A stretch of DNA of 64,000 bases, taken from NCBI RefSeq assembly GCF_011926545.1, contig NZ_JAATIT010000001.1:1196469-1260468 (forward strand), in the 5' to 3' direction. Positions 24,167-33,154 of this stretch are shown piece after piece; within the stretch, counting starts at the first letter, position 1; every line of letters starts with the position of its first letter. A model generated the notes under the pieces. The model was not told the DNA's origin and did no database searches. It was given only the letters and a program-made list of their open reading frames with translations. This DNA comes from Sphingopyxis italica (lineage in GTDB: Bacteria > Pseudomonadota > Alphaproteobacteria > Sphingomonadales > Sphingomonadaceae). The translations under genes were made by a program, and so were the position numbers.

Positions 24167-27163
24167 ATGACCGACACGCCCTCCTCCGAGCAGCGCGCCA
24201 AAGAAACTGGCGATTATCGCGACACCGTCTTCCTGCCCAAGACCGACTTCCCGATGAAGGCCGGCCTGCCGCAGAAGGAGCCGGCAATTCTCGCCAAATG
24301 GCTCGAGGGCAATCTCGAAGGGCAGATTCGCGAAGCGCGCCGCGGCCGCGACCAGTTCATCCTCCACGACGGACCTCCTTACGCGAATGGCGACATGCAC
24401 ATCGGCCATGCGCTCAACCATATCCTCAAGGACATGGTCGTCCGCACCCAGACGTTGAAGGGCAAGGACGCGCCTTATGTGCCCGGCTGGGACTGCCACG
24501 GCCTCCCCATTGAGTGGAAGGTCGAGGAGCAGTATCGCAAGAAAAAACTCAACAAGGACGAGGTTCCGGTCGAGGAATTCCGCGCCGAATGCCGCGCCTA
24601 TGCGCAGCATTGGGTCGACACGCAGCGCGAACAGCTGAAGCGCCTCGGCATCGGCGGCGACTGGGACCATCCGTACCTCACGATGGATTATGAGGCCGAG
24701 GCGACGATCGTCCGCGAACTGCTCAAATTCGCCGCGAACGACATGCTCTATCGCGGCGCCAAGCCGGTGATGTGGTCGCCGGTCGAAAAGACCGCGCTCG
24801 CCGAAGCCGAGATCGAATATGAGGACATCGTCTCGACCCAGATCGATGTCGCGTTCGAGATCGTCGAGAGCCCGATCAAGGAGCTGGTCGGCGCTTACGC
24901 GGTGATCTGGACGACGACGCCGTGGACGATCCCGGTCAACCAGGCGATCGCTTATGGACCCGACATTGAATATGTTTTGATCCATCACGGCGACCGCAGA
25001 TATCTGGTCGCCGAGGATCTCTGCTACGGGCTGTCGCTGCGCACCGGCGCCAATGAACGAGGCAGTGGCGCACCTCCGAGTGGCGAGACCAAGGTAACGA
25101 TCTACAAAGGCTCCGATCTCGCCGGAACCATCGCCCGCCACCCGATGCACGCGCTCGGCGGCTTCTTCGCGCGCCCGCGTCCCTTCCTCGCGGGCGATTT
25201 CGTCACCACCGACAGCGGCACCGGGCTCGTCCATATGTCGCCCGACCATGGCGAGGATGATTTCGACCTGTGCAAGGCGAACGGGCTCGACCCCGTCTTC
25301 GCGGTCGAGGGCGACGGCAAATATCGCGAGGACTGGGGCTGGCTCGGCGGTCAGGGATCGGTGATCAATCCCAAGTTCAACGCCCCCGACGGCCCGATCT
25401 GCACCGACCTCCGCGAAGCCGGCGCGCTCCTCGCGGCCAGCGCCGACTACAAGCACAGCTATCCGCACAGCTGGCGCTCGAAGGCCAAGGTCATCTATCG
25501 CTGCACACCGCAATGGTTCGTGCCGATGGACAAGGTGATGACGCATATCGAGCCCAAGGCGCCGCGCGAGCAGCGCTGGGAGTCCGAAGGCGGCGCGATC
25601 AACCCCGCCGAGGAAGGCCTTTGCGACGCGCCGACGCTGCGTCAGGCCGCAATGCACGCGATCGATCGCACGCGCTTCGTCCCCGAAAAGGGCCGCAACC
25701 GTATCGGATCGATGGTCAAGGACCGCCCCGACTGGGTGCTGAGCCGTCAGCGCGCGTGGGGCGTGCCGATCACGCTCTTCGTCGACCGCAAGACCGGCCA
25801 TTATCTGAACGACCCGGTCGTCAATGATCGCATCGTGGCAGCCGTCCGCGAAGGCGGCGTCGACGCATGGAACGACGCGCGCGCGCAGGAATATCTTGGC
25901 GATAAATATAACGCCGCCGATTACGAGCGCATCGTCGACATTCTCGACGTCTGGTTCGATTCGGGCTGCACCCACGCCTTCGTCCTTGAAAGCGGCCGCT
26001 GGCCCGCGCTCGTCCGCCACGACGGCTCGACCCACAGTGCCGACCTCTATCTCGAAGGCAGCGACCAGCATCGCGGCTGGTTCCAGTCATCGTTGCTCGA
26101 AAGCTGCGGCACGCGCGGACAGGCGCCGTACAAGGCGGTGCTGACCCATGGCTTCACGATGGACAGCAAGGGCTTCAAAATGTCGAAGTCGCTCGGCAAC
26201 ACGATCAGCCCGATCGACCTGATGCGCGACTATGGCGCCGATATCCTCCGCCTCTGGGCGCTGAGCGTCGACTTCACCGAGGATCACCGCATCGGCAAGG
26301 AAATCCTGACCGGAGTCGCCGACCAGTATCGCAAGCTGCGCAACAGCTTCCGCTACCTCTTGGGCGCGCTCGACGGCTTTACCGAAGAGGAACGCATCAC
26401 CGACGTCACGGCCATGCCCGAGCTCGAACGCTATATGCTGAGCCTGCTCGCCGATCTCGACGCGAAGCTGGCCCGCGCGGTCGATGATTTCGACTATAAC
26501 AGCTACACGCGCCTGCTTGCCGATTTCTGCAACGAAGACCTCTCGGCCTTCTATTTCGATATCCGCAAGGACGTCCTCTACTGCGACCTCGGCCGCGCCG
26601 CGCCGCTCGGCACCGACACCCGCCGCGCCTACCGCAGCGTGCTCGACACCCTGTTCCACGCCCTCGTCCGCTACGCCGCGCCGGTGCTGGTGTTCACCAG
26701 CGAAGAGGTGTGGGGGACGCGCTATCCCGGTGCCGGCAGCGTGCATCTGCTGGAGTGGCCGGAAATCGAAACCCTCCTGCACCCCGGCGAAGGCCGGGGT
26801 CCATCACCCGCCGGTGCAAGTTCGAACCCACCGGAGATGGGCCCCCGCCTTCGCGGGGACACGGCATTGACGGAAAAGTGGGCGCAAATCCGCGAAACCC
26901 GCGCGCTTGTCACCGAACGTATCGAACCGCTGCGCCGCGAGAAAATCATTCGTTCCAGCCTCGAAGCCGAAGTCTGGCTTCCGAATGAAGGCGGCGATGT
27001 CGATTTCGAGGAAATCTTCATCACCTCGTCCGTCCATCGGGGCGATTGGGACGTGAAGCGCACCGAAAACCACAAATGCGGACGCTGCTGGCGCCATCTG
27101 CCCGAGGTCGAAACCGACGGCAGCTTGTGCAATCGCTGCGACACGGTATTGACCTCGGCATGA
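24167..27163 (+). CDS. ileS: Isoleucyl-tRNA synthetase
   Basis: Class I synthetase charging tRNA-Ile, with an editing domain. HIGH motif as 'ANGDMHIGHALNHILKDM', KMSKS motif as KGFKMSKSLGNTISP, and C-terminal zinc cysteines (HKCGRCWRHLPE ... LCNRCD). The start at 24167 (MTDTPSSEQ) is preferred to an ATG-less upstream extension. About 998 aa. Unusually, residues encoded by about 26776-26866 (LLHPGEGRGPSPA ... MGPRLRGDTALT) are a palindromic repeat inserted in frame between the anticodon-binding domain strands and the conserved EKWAQIRETR helix. It overlaps lspA by 4 bp. Confidence 0.95.
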   Translation: MTDTPSSEQRAKETGDYRDTVFLPKTDFPMKAGLPQKEPAILAKWLEGNLEGQIREARRGRDQFILHDGPPYANGDMHIGHALNHILKDMVVRTQTLKGKDAPYVPGWDCHGLPIEWKVEEQYRKKKLNKDEVPVEEFRAECRAYAQHWVDTQREQLKRLGIGGDWDHPYLTMDYEAEATIVRELLKFAANDMLYRGAKPVMWSPVEKTALAEAEIEYEDIVSTQIDVAFEIVESPIKELVGAYAVIWTTTPWTIPVNQAIAYGPDIEYVLIHHGDRRYLVAEDLCYGLSLRTGANERGSGAPPSGETKVTIYKGSDLAGTIARHPMHALGGFFARPRPFLAGDFVTTDSGTGLVHMSPDHGEDDFDLCKANGLDPVFAVEGDGKYREDWGWLGGQGSVINPKFNAPDGPICTDLREAGALLAASADYKHSYPHSWRSKAKVIYRCTPQWFVPMDKVMTHIEPKAPREQRWESEGGAINPAEEGLCDAPTLRQAAMHAIDRTRFVPEKGRNRIGSMVKDRPDWVLSRQRAWGVPITLFVDRKTGHYLNDPVVNDRIVAAVREGGVDAWNDARAQEYLGDKYNAADYERIVDILDVWFDSGCTHAFVLESGRWPALVRHDGSTHSADLYLEGSDQHRGWFQSSLLESCGTRGQAPYKAVLTHGFTMDSKGFKMSKSLGNTISPIDLMRDYGADILRLWALSVDFTEDHRIGKEILTGVADQYRKLRNSFRYLLGALDGFTEEERITDVTAMPELERYMLSLLADLDAKLARAVDDFDYNSYTRLLADFCNEDLSAFYFDIRKDVLYCDLGRAAPLGTDTRRAYRSVLDTLFHALVRYAAPVLVFTSEEVWGTRYPGAGSVHLLEWPEIETLLHPGEGRGPSPAGASSNPPEMGPRLRGDTALTEKWAQIRETRALVTERIEPLRREKIIRSSLEAEVWLPNEGGDVDFEEIFITSSVHRGDWDVKRTENHKCGRCWRHLPEVETDGSLCNRCDTVLTSA
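26776..26866. repeat. Palindromic repeat inserted in frame within ileS
   Basis: CCCCGGCGAAGGCCGGGG (26782-26799) plus TCC and, 35 bp later, GGGCCCCCGCCTTCGCGGGG form two hairpins of the same type as the intergenic repeat at 15587-15665. It adds roughly 25-28 residues to IleRS without a stop or frameshift. Confidence 0.8.
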
Positions 27164-27681
27164 GCAGCACACGTTCGCCCTATCTGCGCTTCGGCCTGAT
27201 TTTCGCCGCCTTGGCCTTCATCCTCGACCAGATCGTCAAATGGGTCGTCACCGTCCCGCTGTCGCTCGAACCCAAGGGGCAGATCGAGCTCGCGAGCTTC
27301 TTCAACCTGACCTGGGCGGAGAATTGCGGGATTTCGCTGTCGATGTTCGCGAGCTGCACCGACACGACGCGCTGGACGCTCGTCGCGGTGACGGGAATCG
27401 TCGCCGCCGCTGTCGCCTTCTGGATGACGCGCGAACAGGCGAAGGGCGACGTGATCGCGCTCGCGATGATCCTCGGCGGTGCGCTCGGCAATATCGTCGA
27501 CCGCGTGCGCTTCGGCTATGTCGTCGATTTCGCCGACCTGCATTTCGGCGATTTCCGCCCCTTCATGATCTTCAACGTCGCCGATGCGTGCATCACGCTC
27601 GGCGTGCTTTTGCTGGTTGCGCGCGCGCTGCTCTTGGGCGAAAAGGCCGGGAACGCGGACGCCAGCCCGTCCGCCGAATAA
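27160..27681 (+). CDS. lspA: Lipoprotein signal peptidase (signal peptidase II)
   Basis: Inner-membrane aspartyl protease that cleaves prolipoprotein signal peptides. Four helices; catalytic aspartates in NIVDRVRFGYVVDF (near residue 115) and FNVADACITLG (near residue 140), and FNLTWAENCGISLSMF is the conserved loop (usually FxxxxNxGxAF; here a Cys occupies the usual second Asn-adjacent position). 173 aa. Start ATG overlaps the ileS stop (ATGA). Its likely substrates include the lipoproteins encoded at 15.7, 27.7, 52.4 and 59.3 kb. Confidence 0.93.
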   Translation: MSSTRSPYLRFGLIFAALAFILDQIVKWVVTVPLSLEPKGQIELASFFNLTWAENCGISLSMFASCTDTTRWTLVAVTGIVAAAVAFWMTREQAKGDVIALAMILGGALGNIVDRVRFGYVVDFADLHFGDFRPFMIFNVADACITLGVLLLVARALLLGEKAGNADASPSAE

Positions 27682-27699
27682 ACGGGGCGCATTGGGAGT

Positions 27700-28128
27700 A
27701 TGTTTAAAGTGAACCGGACCACCGCCATCCTGGCCGCCTCGATCGTCGCCACCACCCTGTCGGCCTGCGGGTCGAACAGCCTGTTCAGCCGCGACCGTCC
27801 CGACGAGATGATGGTGTCGCGTCAGGCGCCGCTCGTCGTGCCGCCCGATTTCGCGCTGACCCCGCCCGCCCCCGGCACCGCGCGCCCCGGCGGCGAATCG
27901 ACCGCCGAACAGACGCTGCGCGCGCTCTTCGGCGGCGCGTCGCAGCGCAGCGCGAGCGAGACGCAGATCATCGGCGCCGCCGACGGCGCGCGCGCCGACC
28001 CCGGCATCCGCAGCGAGGTCGGCAGCGCCGGCACGCAGGTCGTCGACAAAGGCCTCGTCGTCCGCGACATCCTCGCCGCCCCCGAAGGCGACGGCCGCGA
28101 CGCACAGGCGGCGATCCCGGGCGCCTGA
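27700..28128 (+). CDS. DUF3035 lipoprotein (proposed BamF-like)
   Basis: 142-residue lipoprotein with lipobox L-S-A-C near residue 22. The family-defining stretch RPDEMMVSRQAPLVVPPDF follows, then a Pro/Ala-rich tail. DUF3035 proteins are alphaproteobacterial and have been linked to the beta-barrel assembly machinery; that role is from family knowledge, not visible here. It lies 18 bp after lspA, apparently the last gene of the purE-to-lspA strand run. Confidence 0.8.
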   Translation: MFKVNRTTAILAASIVATTLSACGSNSLFSRDRPDEMMVSRQAPLVVPPDFALTPPAPGTARPGGESTAEQTLRALFGGASQRSASETQIIGAADGARADPGIRSEVGSAGTQVVDKGLVVRDILAAPEGDGRDAQAAIPGA

Positions 28129-28200
28129 GCGCGCTTCGACCAGTTTTGAGGACGGCCCAGCAAAGCAGGCCGTTTTCTTTTCACCGCTGCGCCTCCTTTT

Positions 28201-28272
28201 GTCATCCCGGACTTGATCCGGGGTCCACCGCCGCGCCGAAGTCGCGGATCCCCGATCAAGTCCGGGGTGACG
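28201..28272. repeat. Palindromic repeat, GTCATCCCGGACTTGATCCG family
   Basis: GTCATCCCGGACTTGATCCG and its mirrored counterpart (GATCAAGTCCGGGGTGAC) flank a 25-bp centre. This is a well-known dispersed alphaproteobacterial palindrome. It lies between convergent genes (DUF3035 and mrr) and may act as a bidirectional terminator. Confidence 0.8.
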
Positions 28273-28300
28273 ATGATGAAGAGAGGCCGACTAGAGCGGC

Positions 28301-28325
28301 GCTTCGACAGGCTCAGCACGAGCGG
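28301..28325. repeat. Short dispersed repeat, TTCGACAGGCTCAGCACGAG type
   Basis: The string GCTTCGACAGGCTCAGCACG followed by AGCGG is a very common short intergenic repeat in sphingomonads and related bacteria. Seen once here, just beyond the end of mrr. Confidence 0.55.
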
Positions 28326-28340
28326 CGTTGGTCGATGCGA

Positions 28341-29204
28341 TCAAAGCTGACCAAACCAATCCGGTTTGACCACCACCTCTTCTACCATGCGCGTTTCAAC
28401 ACCCAGCCCCAATTCCTTGAGCTTCTCGCAAAGTGCTTCCCCGTCGATGAGATCAATTGGCGGCGCTCCGTCCCGTGTAGCTTCGCGTCGAGCATCGGGT
28501 GAGAACGTGCCGGTTGTAATGATGAGCCCCTTGTCGGTGCGTCCCATCATCGCGCCTCGAAAGTCCCTCACGGCTCCAGCCCCAACTGATCCCTGGTAGC
28601 GTTTGCACTGAAACAGCACATGAAAGCTCATCAAGCTAAGCTGGAGAATGCCAGTGCCATCAATGCCGCCGTCGCCTGACTTGCCGGTGACCTCAACCTT
28701 TACAAAGCCCGACTCCCGAAGCAATCGTTGAGACAAGCGTTCGAACGCGGAAGGATCAAGCGACTTCAGCTTAGTCAGCAGCTGGTCCTTCCAGTCTAAA
28801 AACTCGGCCTCAGGATTTCCGATCTGCGGTGTAGATGGTGTGTCGTCGCCCGCAGCAGCCGATTTCTCGACCTCCTTGTTTTTGGCGAGCACATCTGTTT
28901 TCAGTTGTGAAGCCGTCATGGAGACCGCCTCGCGACCTTCGTCTGTAAGTATCCATATCCCTCGCCCGCCTGATTTCAGATAACCAGCGCCTTTCAGATA
29001 ACTGCGGGCCCACGACATTCGGTCTGGCAGTACTGCGCCATGACCGCTGGAATATTCGACATCGAGCATCGCCGGATTTAACGCCATCGTCGTCATCACG
29101 GCATCGTTGCTTTCGGCAAGCGAGGCTGAACCGCCCAGCCCATCCAAGGCAATCAATGTTGGCCGGAAAAACTCGTGATACTTAGGCAAGTCATCGACGG
29201 TCAT
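28341..29204 (-). CDS. Mrr-family restriction endonuclease
   Basis: Type IV restriction enzyme that cuts modified DNA. Residues ~1-95 form the winged-helix Mrr N-terminal DNA-binding domain (WARSYLKGAGYLKSGGRGIW). The C-terminal catalytic domain (residues ~145-265) has the PD-(D/E)xK pattern KSGDGGIDGTG ... FQCKRYQG and 'GLIITTGTFSPDAR'. No partner methylase is adjacent, as expected for type IV. The ATG at 29204 shares its first base with the dxs stop (TGATG), so it is translationally linked to dxs although functionally unrelated. Base composition is more AT-rich than its neighbours, which suggests transfer. Confidence 0.88.
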   Translation of the reverse strand: MTVDDLPKYHEFFRPTLIALDGLGGSASLAESNDAVMTTMALNPAMLDVEYSSGHGAVLPDRMSWARSYLKGAGYLKSGGRGIWILTDEGREAVSMTASQLKTDVLAKNKEVEKSAAAGDDTPSTPQIGNPEAEFLDWKDQLLTKLKSLDPSAFERLSQRLLRESGFVKVEVTGKSGDGGIDGTGILQLSLMSFHVLFQCKRYQGSVGAGAVRDFRGAMMGRTDKGLIITTGTFSPDARREATRDGAPPIDLIDGEALCEKLKELGLGVETRMVEEVVVKPDWFGQL

Positions 29205-31132
29205 CACGCTCGCGCGCCTGCTTCCTCGACCCCCGCGCTGTTGTGGCGCAGCGCCTTCAGCACCGTATCGACGATCTGCGGCGCGTTGAGGCCCGCCGCG
29301 TCATATTGCAGTTCGGGCTTGTCCTGATCCTGGAACATATCGGGCAGGCGCATCGTGCGCAGTTTCAGCCCCGCGTCGATCAGCCCCTCGTCGCTTGCGA
29401 GCGTCAGCACATGCGCGCCGAGGCCGCCGATGCTGCCTTCCTCGATCGTCACGCAGACCTCGTGGCTCGCCAGCGTCTTGCGGATCAGTTCCTCGTCGAG
29501 CGGCTTGGCGAAGCGCAGGTCGATCACGCTCGTCGACAGCCCGCGCCCTTCGAGCGTGTCGGCGGCCTTGAGCGCCTCCGCCAATCGCGTGCCGAGCGAG
29601 AAGATCGCGACGGTCTTGCCCTGCCGCACGACCCGCCCCTTGCCGATCTCCAGCTTCTCGGGGACCGCGGGCAGCGCCACTCCGGTGCCATTGCCGCGCG
29701 GATAGCGGAAGGCGATCGGGCCGTCGTCATATTCGGCGGCGGTATAGGTCATATGGACGAGCTCGGCCTCGTCGGCCGCCGCCATCACCACCATGTTGGG
29801 CAAGGTCGCGAGATACGTGACGTCGAACGAGCCCGCATGCGTCGACCCATCCGCCCCGACCAGCCCCGCACGGTCGATCGCGAAGCGCACGGGCAGATTC
29901 TGGATCGCGACGTCGTGCACGACCTGATCGTAAGCGCGCTGGAGGAAGGTCGAATAGATCGCCGCGAACGGCCGCATGCCTTGGGCGGCGAGCCCCGCCG
30001 CGAAGGTTACCGCATGCTGCTCGGCGATCCCCACGTCGAAGCTCCGGTCGGGATGCGCCTTGGCGAATTTGTCGACCCCGGTCCCCGACGGCATCGCCGC
30101 GGTGATCGCGACGATGCGCTGGTCGGTGTCGGCGAGCTTCGCGAGCGTCTCGCCAAAGACATTCTGATATGCGGGCGGCCCCGGCGGCGCCTTCGCCTGT
30201 TCGCCGGTGATGACGTCGAATTTCTGCACGCCATGATATTTATCGGCGGCGGCCTCGGCCGGGGCATAGCCCTTGCCCTTCATCGTCACCGCGTGGATCA
30301 GCACCGGCCCATGCTCGCTGTCGCGGACATTTTCGAGCACGGGGATCAGATGGTCGAGATTATGCCCGTCGATCGGCCCGACATAATAGAAGCCGAGTTC
30401 CTCGAAGAGCGTCCCGCCCATCGCCATGCCGCGCGCGAACTCGTCGGTCTTCTTCGCCGCCTTGTGCAGCGGGTGCGGCAGCTTGCGCGCGAAGCGCCGC
30501 GCGATCTCGCGCAGCTCGACGAACGGCCGCGACGACACGAGCTTCGCCAGATAGGCCGACAGTCCCCCAACCGGCGGCGCGATCGACATGTCATTGTCGT
30601 TCAAAATCACGATCAGCCGGTTGCCCGCCTGCTGCGCATTGTTCATCGCCTCATAGGCCATGCCCGCCGACATCGACCCGTCGCCGATCACCGCGATCGC
30701 GCGGCCGGGTTCGTCCTTGAGCTTGTTCGCGATCGCAAAGCCCAATGCGGCGCTGATCGAGGTCGACGAATGCGCCGCGCCGAAGGGGTCATATTCGCTC
30801 TCGCTGCGCTTGGTGAAGCCCGAAAGGCCGCCGCCGGTCCGCAAGGTCCGGATCCGGTCGCGGCGCCCGGTGATGATCTTGTGCGGATAGCATTGGTGGC
30901 CGACGTCCCACACGATCTTGTCGCGCGGCGTGTCGAACACATAGTGGAGCGCGGTCGTCAGCTCGACGACGCCGAGTCCCGATCCCAGATGCCCGCCCGT
31001 CGTCCCCACCGCCGAAATCATTTCGGCGCGCAATTCGTCGGCGAACTGGCGGAGGTCTTCGGGCTTCAGCTTGCGGAGGTCGGCGGGGACATCCACCGTG
31101 TCGAGCAGCGGCGTATGCGGACGATCGGTCAT
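29204..31132 (-). CDS. dxs: 1-deoxy-D-xylulose-5-phosphate synthase
   Basis: First step of the MEP isoprenoid pathway, condensing pyruvate with glyceraldehyde 3-phosphate using thiamine diphosphate. [17 protein letters not shown] is the TPP motif (ending in conserved N residues), '[18 protein letters not shown]'-type segment and [13 protein letters not shown] are characteristic. 642 aa, complete. The cofactor links it to the thiC/TPP riboswitch system at 45.8 kb. The mrr gene starts at its stop codon. Confidence 0.95.
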   Translation of the reverse strand: MTDRPHTPLLDTVDVPADLRKLKPEDLRQFADELRAEMISAVGTTGGHLGSGLGVVELTTALHYVFDTPRDKIVWDVGHQCYPHKIITGRRDRIRTLRTGGGLSGFTKRSESEYDPFGAAHSSTSISAALGFAIANKLKDEPGRAIAVIGDGSMSAGMAYEAMNNAQQAGNRLIVILNDNDMSIAPPVGGLSAYLAKLVSSRPFVELREIARRFARKLPHPLHKAAKKTDEFARGMAMGGTLFEELGFYYVGPIDGHNLDHLIPVLENVRDSEHGPVLIHAVTMKGKGYAPAEAAADKYHGVQKFDVITGEQAKAPPGPPAYQNVFGETLAKLADTDQRIVAITAAMPSGTGVDKFAKAHPDRSFDVGIAEQHAVTFAAGLAAQGMRPFAAIYSTFLQRAYDQVVHDVAIQNLPVRFAIDRAGLVGADGSTHAGSFDVTYLATLPNMVVMAAADEAELVHMTYTAAEYDDGPIAFRYPRGNGTGVALPAVPEKLEIGKGRVVRQGKTVAIFSLGTRLAEALKAADTLEGRGLSTSVIDLRFAKPLDEELIRKTLASHEVCVTIEEGSIGGLGAHVLTLASDEGLIDAGLKLRTMRLPDMFQDQDKPELQYDAAGLNAPQIVDTVLKALRHNSAGVEEAGARA

Positions 31133-31178
31133 CGCGCCATCATAAAGATAACCGCCGATAGTGTCGAACGAAAAGGGA

Positions 31179-31421
31179 TCAGTCGCGCTCGCTCCGCTCG
31201 CCCTCTTCCTCGCTCCGCTTCGCGGTATCGACCTGCGCGTAAAGCCCGCGCACCATCAGGTCGGTGAAGACCAGCATCACCCCGACCATGCCGAGGAACA
31301 GCGCGACCGCGACCGCGGGCAGGGGTCCGACCGTCTCGACCCCCTCCTTCTTCATCACCGCCGCCAGCAGCGCGGCCGCCGCCATGAAGCCATAGCCGAT
31401 CAGGCGCGGAATCCGGCTCAT
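31179..31421 (-). CDS. Small membrane protein of unknown function
   Basis: 80-residue protein with two membrane helices ([16 protein letters not shown] and [20 protein letters not shown]) and a charged C-terminal tail ([14 protein letters not shown]). The start at 31421 ([11 protein letters not shown]) is more plausible than 31493. It precedes dxs by 46 bp on the same strand. No family recognised. Confidence 0.6.
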   Translation of the reverse strand: MSRIPRLIGYGFMAAAALLAAVMKKEGVETVGPLPAVAVALFLGMVGVMLVFTDLMVRGLYAQVDTAKRSEEEGERSERD

Positions 31422-31617
31422 GCGCGCCAAAGCCCGGGCAGCCCAAGGGAACCAATGAGGCTGCGGGGGAATAGGAAAGCGGCGAAGGAGCATTGGTGCA
31501 TGAATGTCACATGCGGCGAAATCCGCGCTTCGGCAAGACGAAGCCGTTGCAATGGCGCCCCGTTTACTTACACCCCCGTAAGGAGGGGTAAAAACAAAAG
31601 ATAATAGGCGGATATTT

Positions 31618-32640
31618 ATGCCCGATTTGCCCTCGTTTTTCCGCTTGGCCCGTCCGGCCCGATCGCTTCCTCTTCTTGCTCTATTCGCCTTCGCCGGTTT
31701 TGCCGCGCCTGCCGCGGCTGAAGACGCCGCGCTTCCCTATGATCTGCCGACCAGTGCCGATACGGTGCTGATCACCGGCGACGATGAGCAGGCGGCCGCC
31801 CATTTCCAGAACACCGAGATCGACGAGAATATCCTGCTGCCCCCCGCGCGGCCGCAGGACGACGATCCCGACCGCACATGGTCGCGCGACTATTTCGCGG
31901 TCGCCGTGGGCGTCTTGAACACGCCGAAATATAACGGCTCCGACGATCGCCGCACGCTGCCCGCCTTCTATTTTCGCGGGCGGGTCAGCGGCTTTTCCTT
32001 TTCGACCCGCGGCACCAATCTCGTGGTCGACCTGATCCGCCAGCGCCGCGGACAAAGGACCGACCTCAAATTCGGCCCGACGATCAGCCTGCGCGGCGAC
32101 CGCACGGGCAAAATCGACGACCCGCAGGTCGCGGCGCTCGGCAAGCGCAAGGTCGCGGTCGAAATGGGGCTGTTCGCCGGGGTCAGTCACACCGGCGTGT
32201 TCACCAGCAAATATGACCAGATCGGCTTCCGCATGTCGGCGTCCAAGGATATTTCGGGCCGCCACGGCAGCTGGACCGCTTCGCCGACGATCGATTACGG
32301 CGGCCCGCTGTCGAAGCGCGCCTATCTGGGCGTCTCGGCGTCGGTGAATTTCTACGGCAAGGGTTTCGGCCGCTATTATTACGACATCGACGCCGAAGAC
32401 AGCGCCGCGAGCGGGCTTCCCGTCTATGACGGCGCGGGGCGCAAGGCGACCGCGGGCAAATATACGCTGGGGATCGCGGGTGCCTATGCGCTGTCGGGCG
32501 ACTTGCGCAAGGGCTTCACGCTGATCGGCGGCGCGCAATATGGCCGTATCGCCTCGCGCTTCGCCAAATCGCCGATCGTGGCGGACGTCGGCAGCGCCGA
32601 CCAATGGCTTTTCGGCGGTGGGCTGGCCTATCAATTCTGA
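31618..32640 (+). CDS. MipA/OmpV-family outer membrane protein
   Basis: 340-residue outer-membrane beta-barrel with an N-terminal signal peptide (cleavage near AAPAAAEDA, residue ~35). WSRDYFAVAVGVLNTPKYNGSDDR is the conserved opening strand of the MipA/OmpV family, with later strands ending FGGGLAYQF (C-terminal Phe). The family includes scaffolds for murein enzymes and stress-induced porins; the exact role here is unknown. An interrupted inverted repeat (TTACACCCCC ... GGGGTAA) lies about 35 bp before the start and might be regulatory. Confidence 0.88.
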   Translation: MPDLPSFFRLARPARSLPLLALFAFAGFAAPAAAEDAALPYDLPTSADTVLITGDDEQAAAHFQNTEIDENILLPPARPQDDDPDRTWSRDYFAVAVGVLNTPKYNGSDDRRTLPAFYFRGRVSGFSFSTRGTNLVVDLIRQRRGQRTDLKFGPTISLRGDRTGKIDDPQVAALGKRKVAVEMGLFAGVSHTGVFTSKYDQIGFRMSASKDISGRHGSWTASPTIDYGGPLSKRAYLGVSASVNFYGKGFGRYYYDIDAEDSAASGLPVYDGAGRKATAGKYTLGIAGAYALSGDLRKGFTLIGGAQYGRIASRFAKSPIVADVGSADQWLFGGGLAYQF

Positions 32641-32676
32641 CGGTTTCGGCGGTAGCTGCCGCCCATCCACACACGC

Positions 32677-32703
32677 AAAAAAGGGCGGCACTTGGCCGCC
32701 CTG
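32677..32703 (-). terminator. Rho-independent terminator, probably of rpmG
   Basis: On the minus strand GGGCGGC pairs with GCCGCCC and is followed by TTTTTTGCG. It lies 66 bp beyond the rpmG stop, and also just after the convergent MipA gene. A small GTTCAGC/GCTGAAC hairpin (about 32740-32756) sits between. Confidence 0.7.
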
Positions 32704-32730
32704 GATCCCCGCCTTCGCGGGGATGACGCA
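32700..32730. repeat. Half copy of the CCCCGCGAAGGCGGGG palindromic repeat
   Basis: GATCCCCGCCTTCGCGGGGA followed by TGACG is the right half of the repeat family seen whole at 15587-15665. No left half is present. Confidence 0.65.
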
Positions 32731-32768
32731 TCGCCGTTCCGTTCAGCCTTGCTGAACGGGTCGATACG

Positions 32769-32936
32769 TCACTTGATCTTGGCTTCCTTGAACTCGACAT
32801 GCTTGCGCACACGCGGGTCATATTTCCGCACCGTCATTTTTTCGGTCATCGTGCGCGGGTTCTTTTTCGTGACATAGAAAAAGCCCGTGTCGGCGGTGCT
32901 CACCAGCTTGATCTTGACGGTCGTCGGCTTGGCCAT
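32769..32936 (-). CDS. rpmG: 50S ribosomal protein L33
   Basis: 55-residue ribosomal protein, too short for many gene callers. Translation reads [20 protein letters not shown] followed by [19 protein letters not shown] and ends [10 protein letters not shown], the alphaproteobacterial L33 pattern without the zinc cysteines of the other L33 type. It stands alone, with its own terminator, as is common for rpmG. Confidence 0.95.
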   Translation of the reverse strand: MAKPTTVKIKLVSTADTGFFYVTKKNPRTMTEKMTVRKYDPRVRKHVEFKEAKIK

Positions 32937-33154
32937 GGCCCTGTTCCTCGAAATGACTGCACATCCGCCGGAGGCCCGATGGATGCGGCGGGACTAGGGG
33001 CCCCGACGTTGGTGTGAAAAACATGAAAGGGCGCCGCGCGAGGCGCCGCCCTCCAATATCCGGGCGCCTTTGGCGGGATTCGGCCTTTCTGTCAAGCGAA
33101 AGCGAAGGACGGGCGGCACGATCGGCCGCCCGCCCGGAGGGGTCCGTTGGGTCC

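Noticed and set aside
26806..26835. tRNA-like GCAAGTTCGAACCCACC in ileS
   Set aside because: It resembles a T-loop only. No acceptor, D or anticodon stems can be formed, and it is the loop of the palindromic insert.
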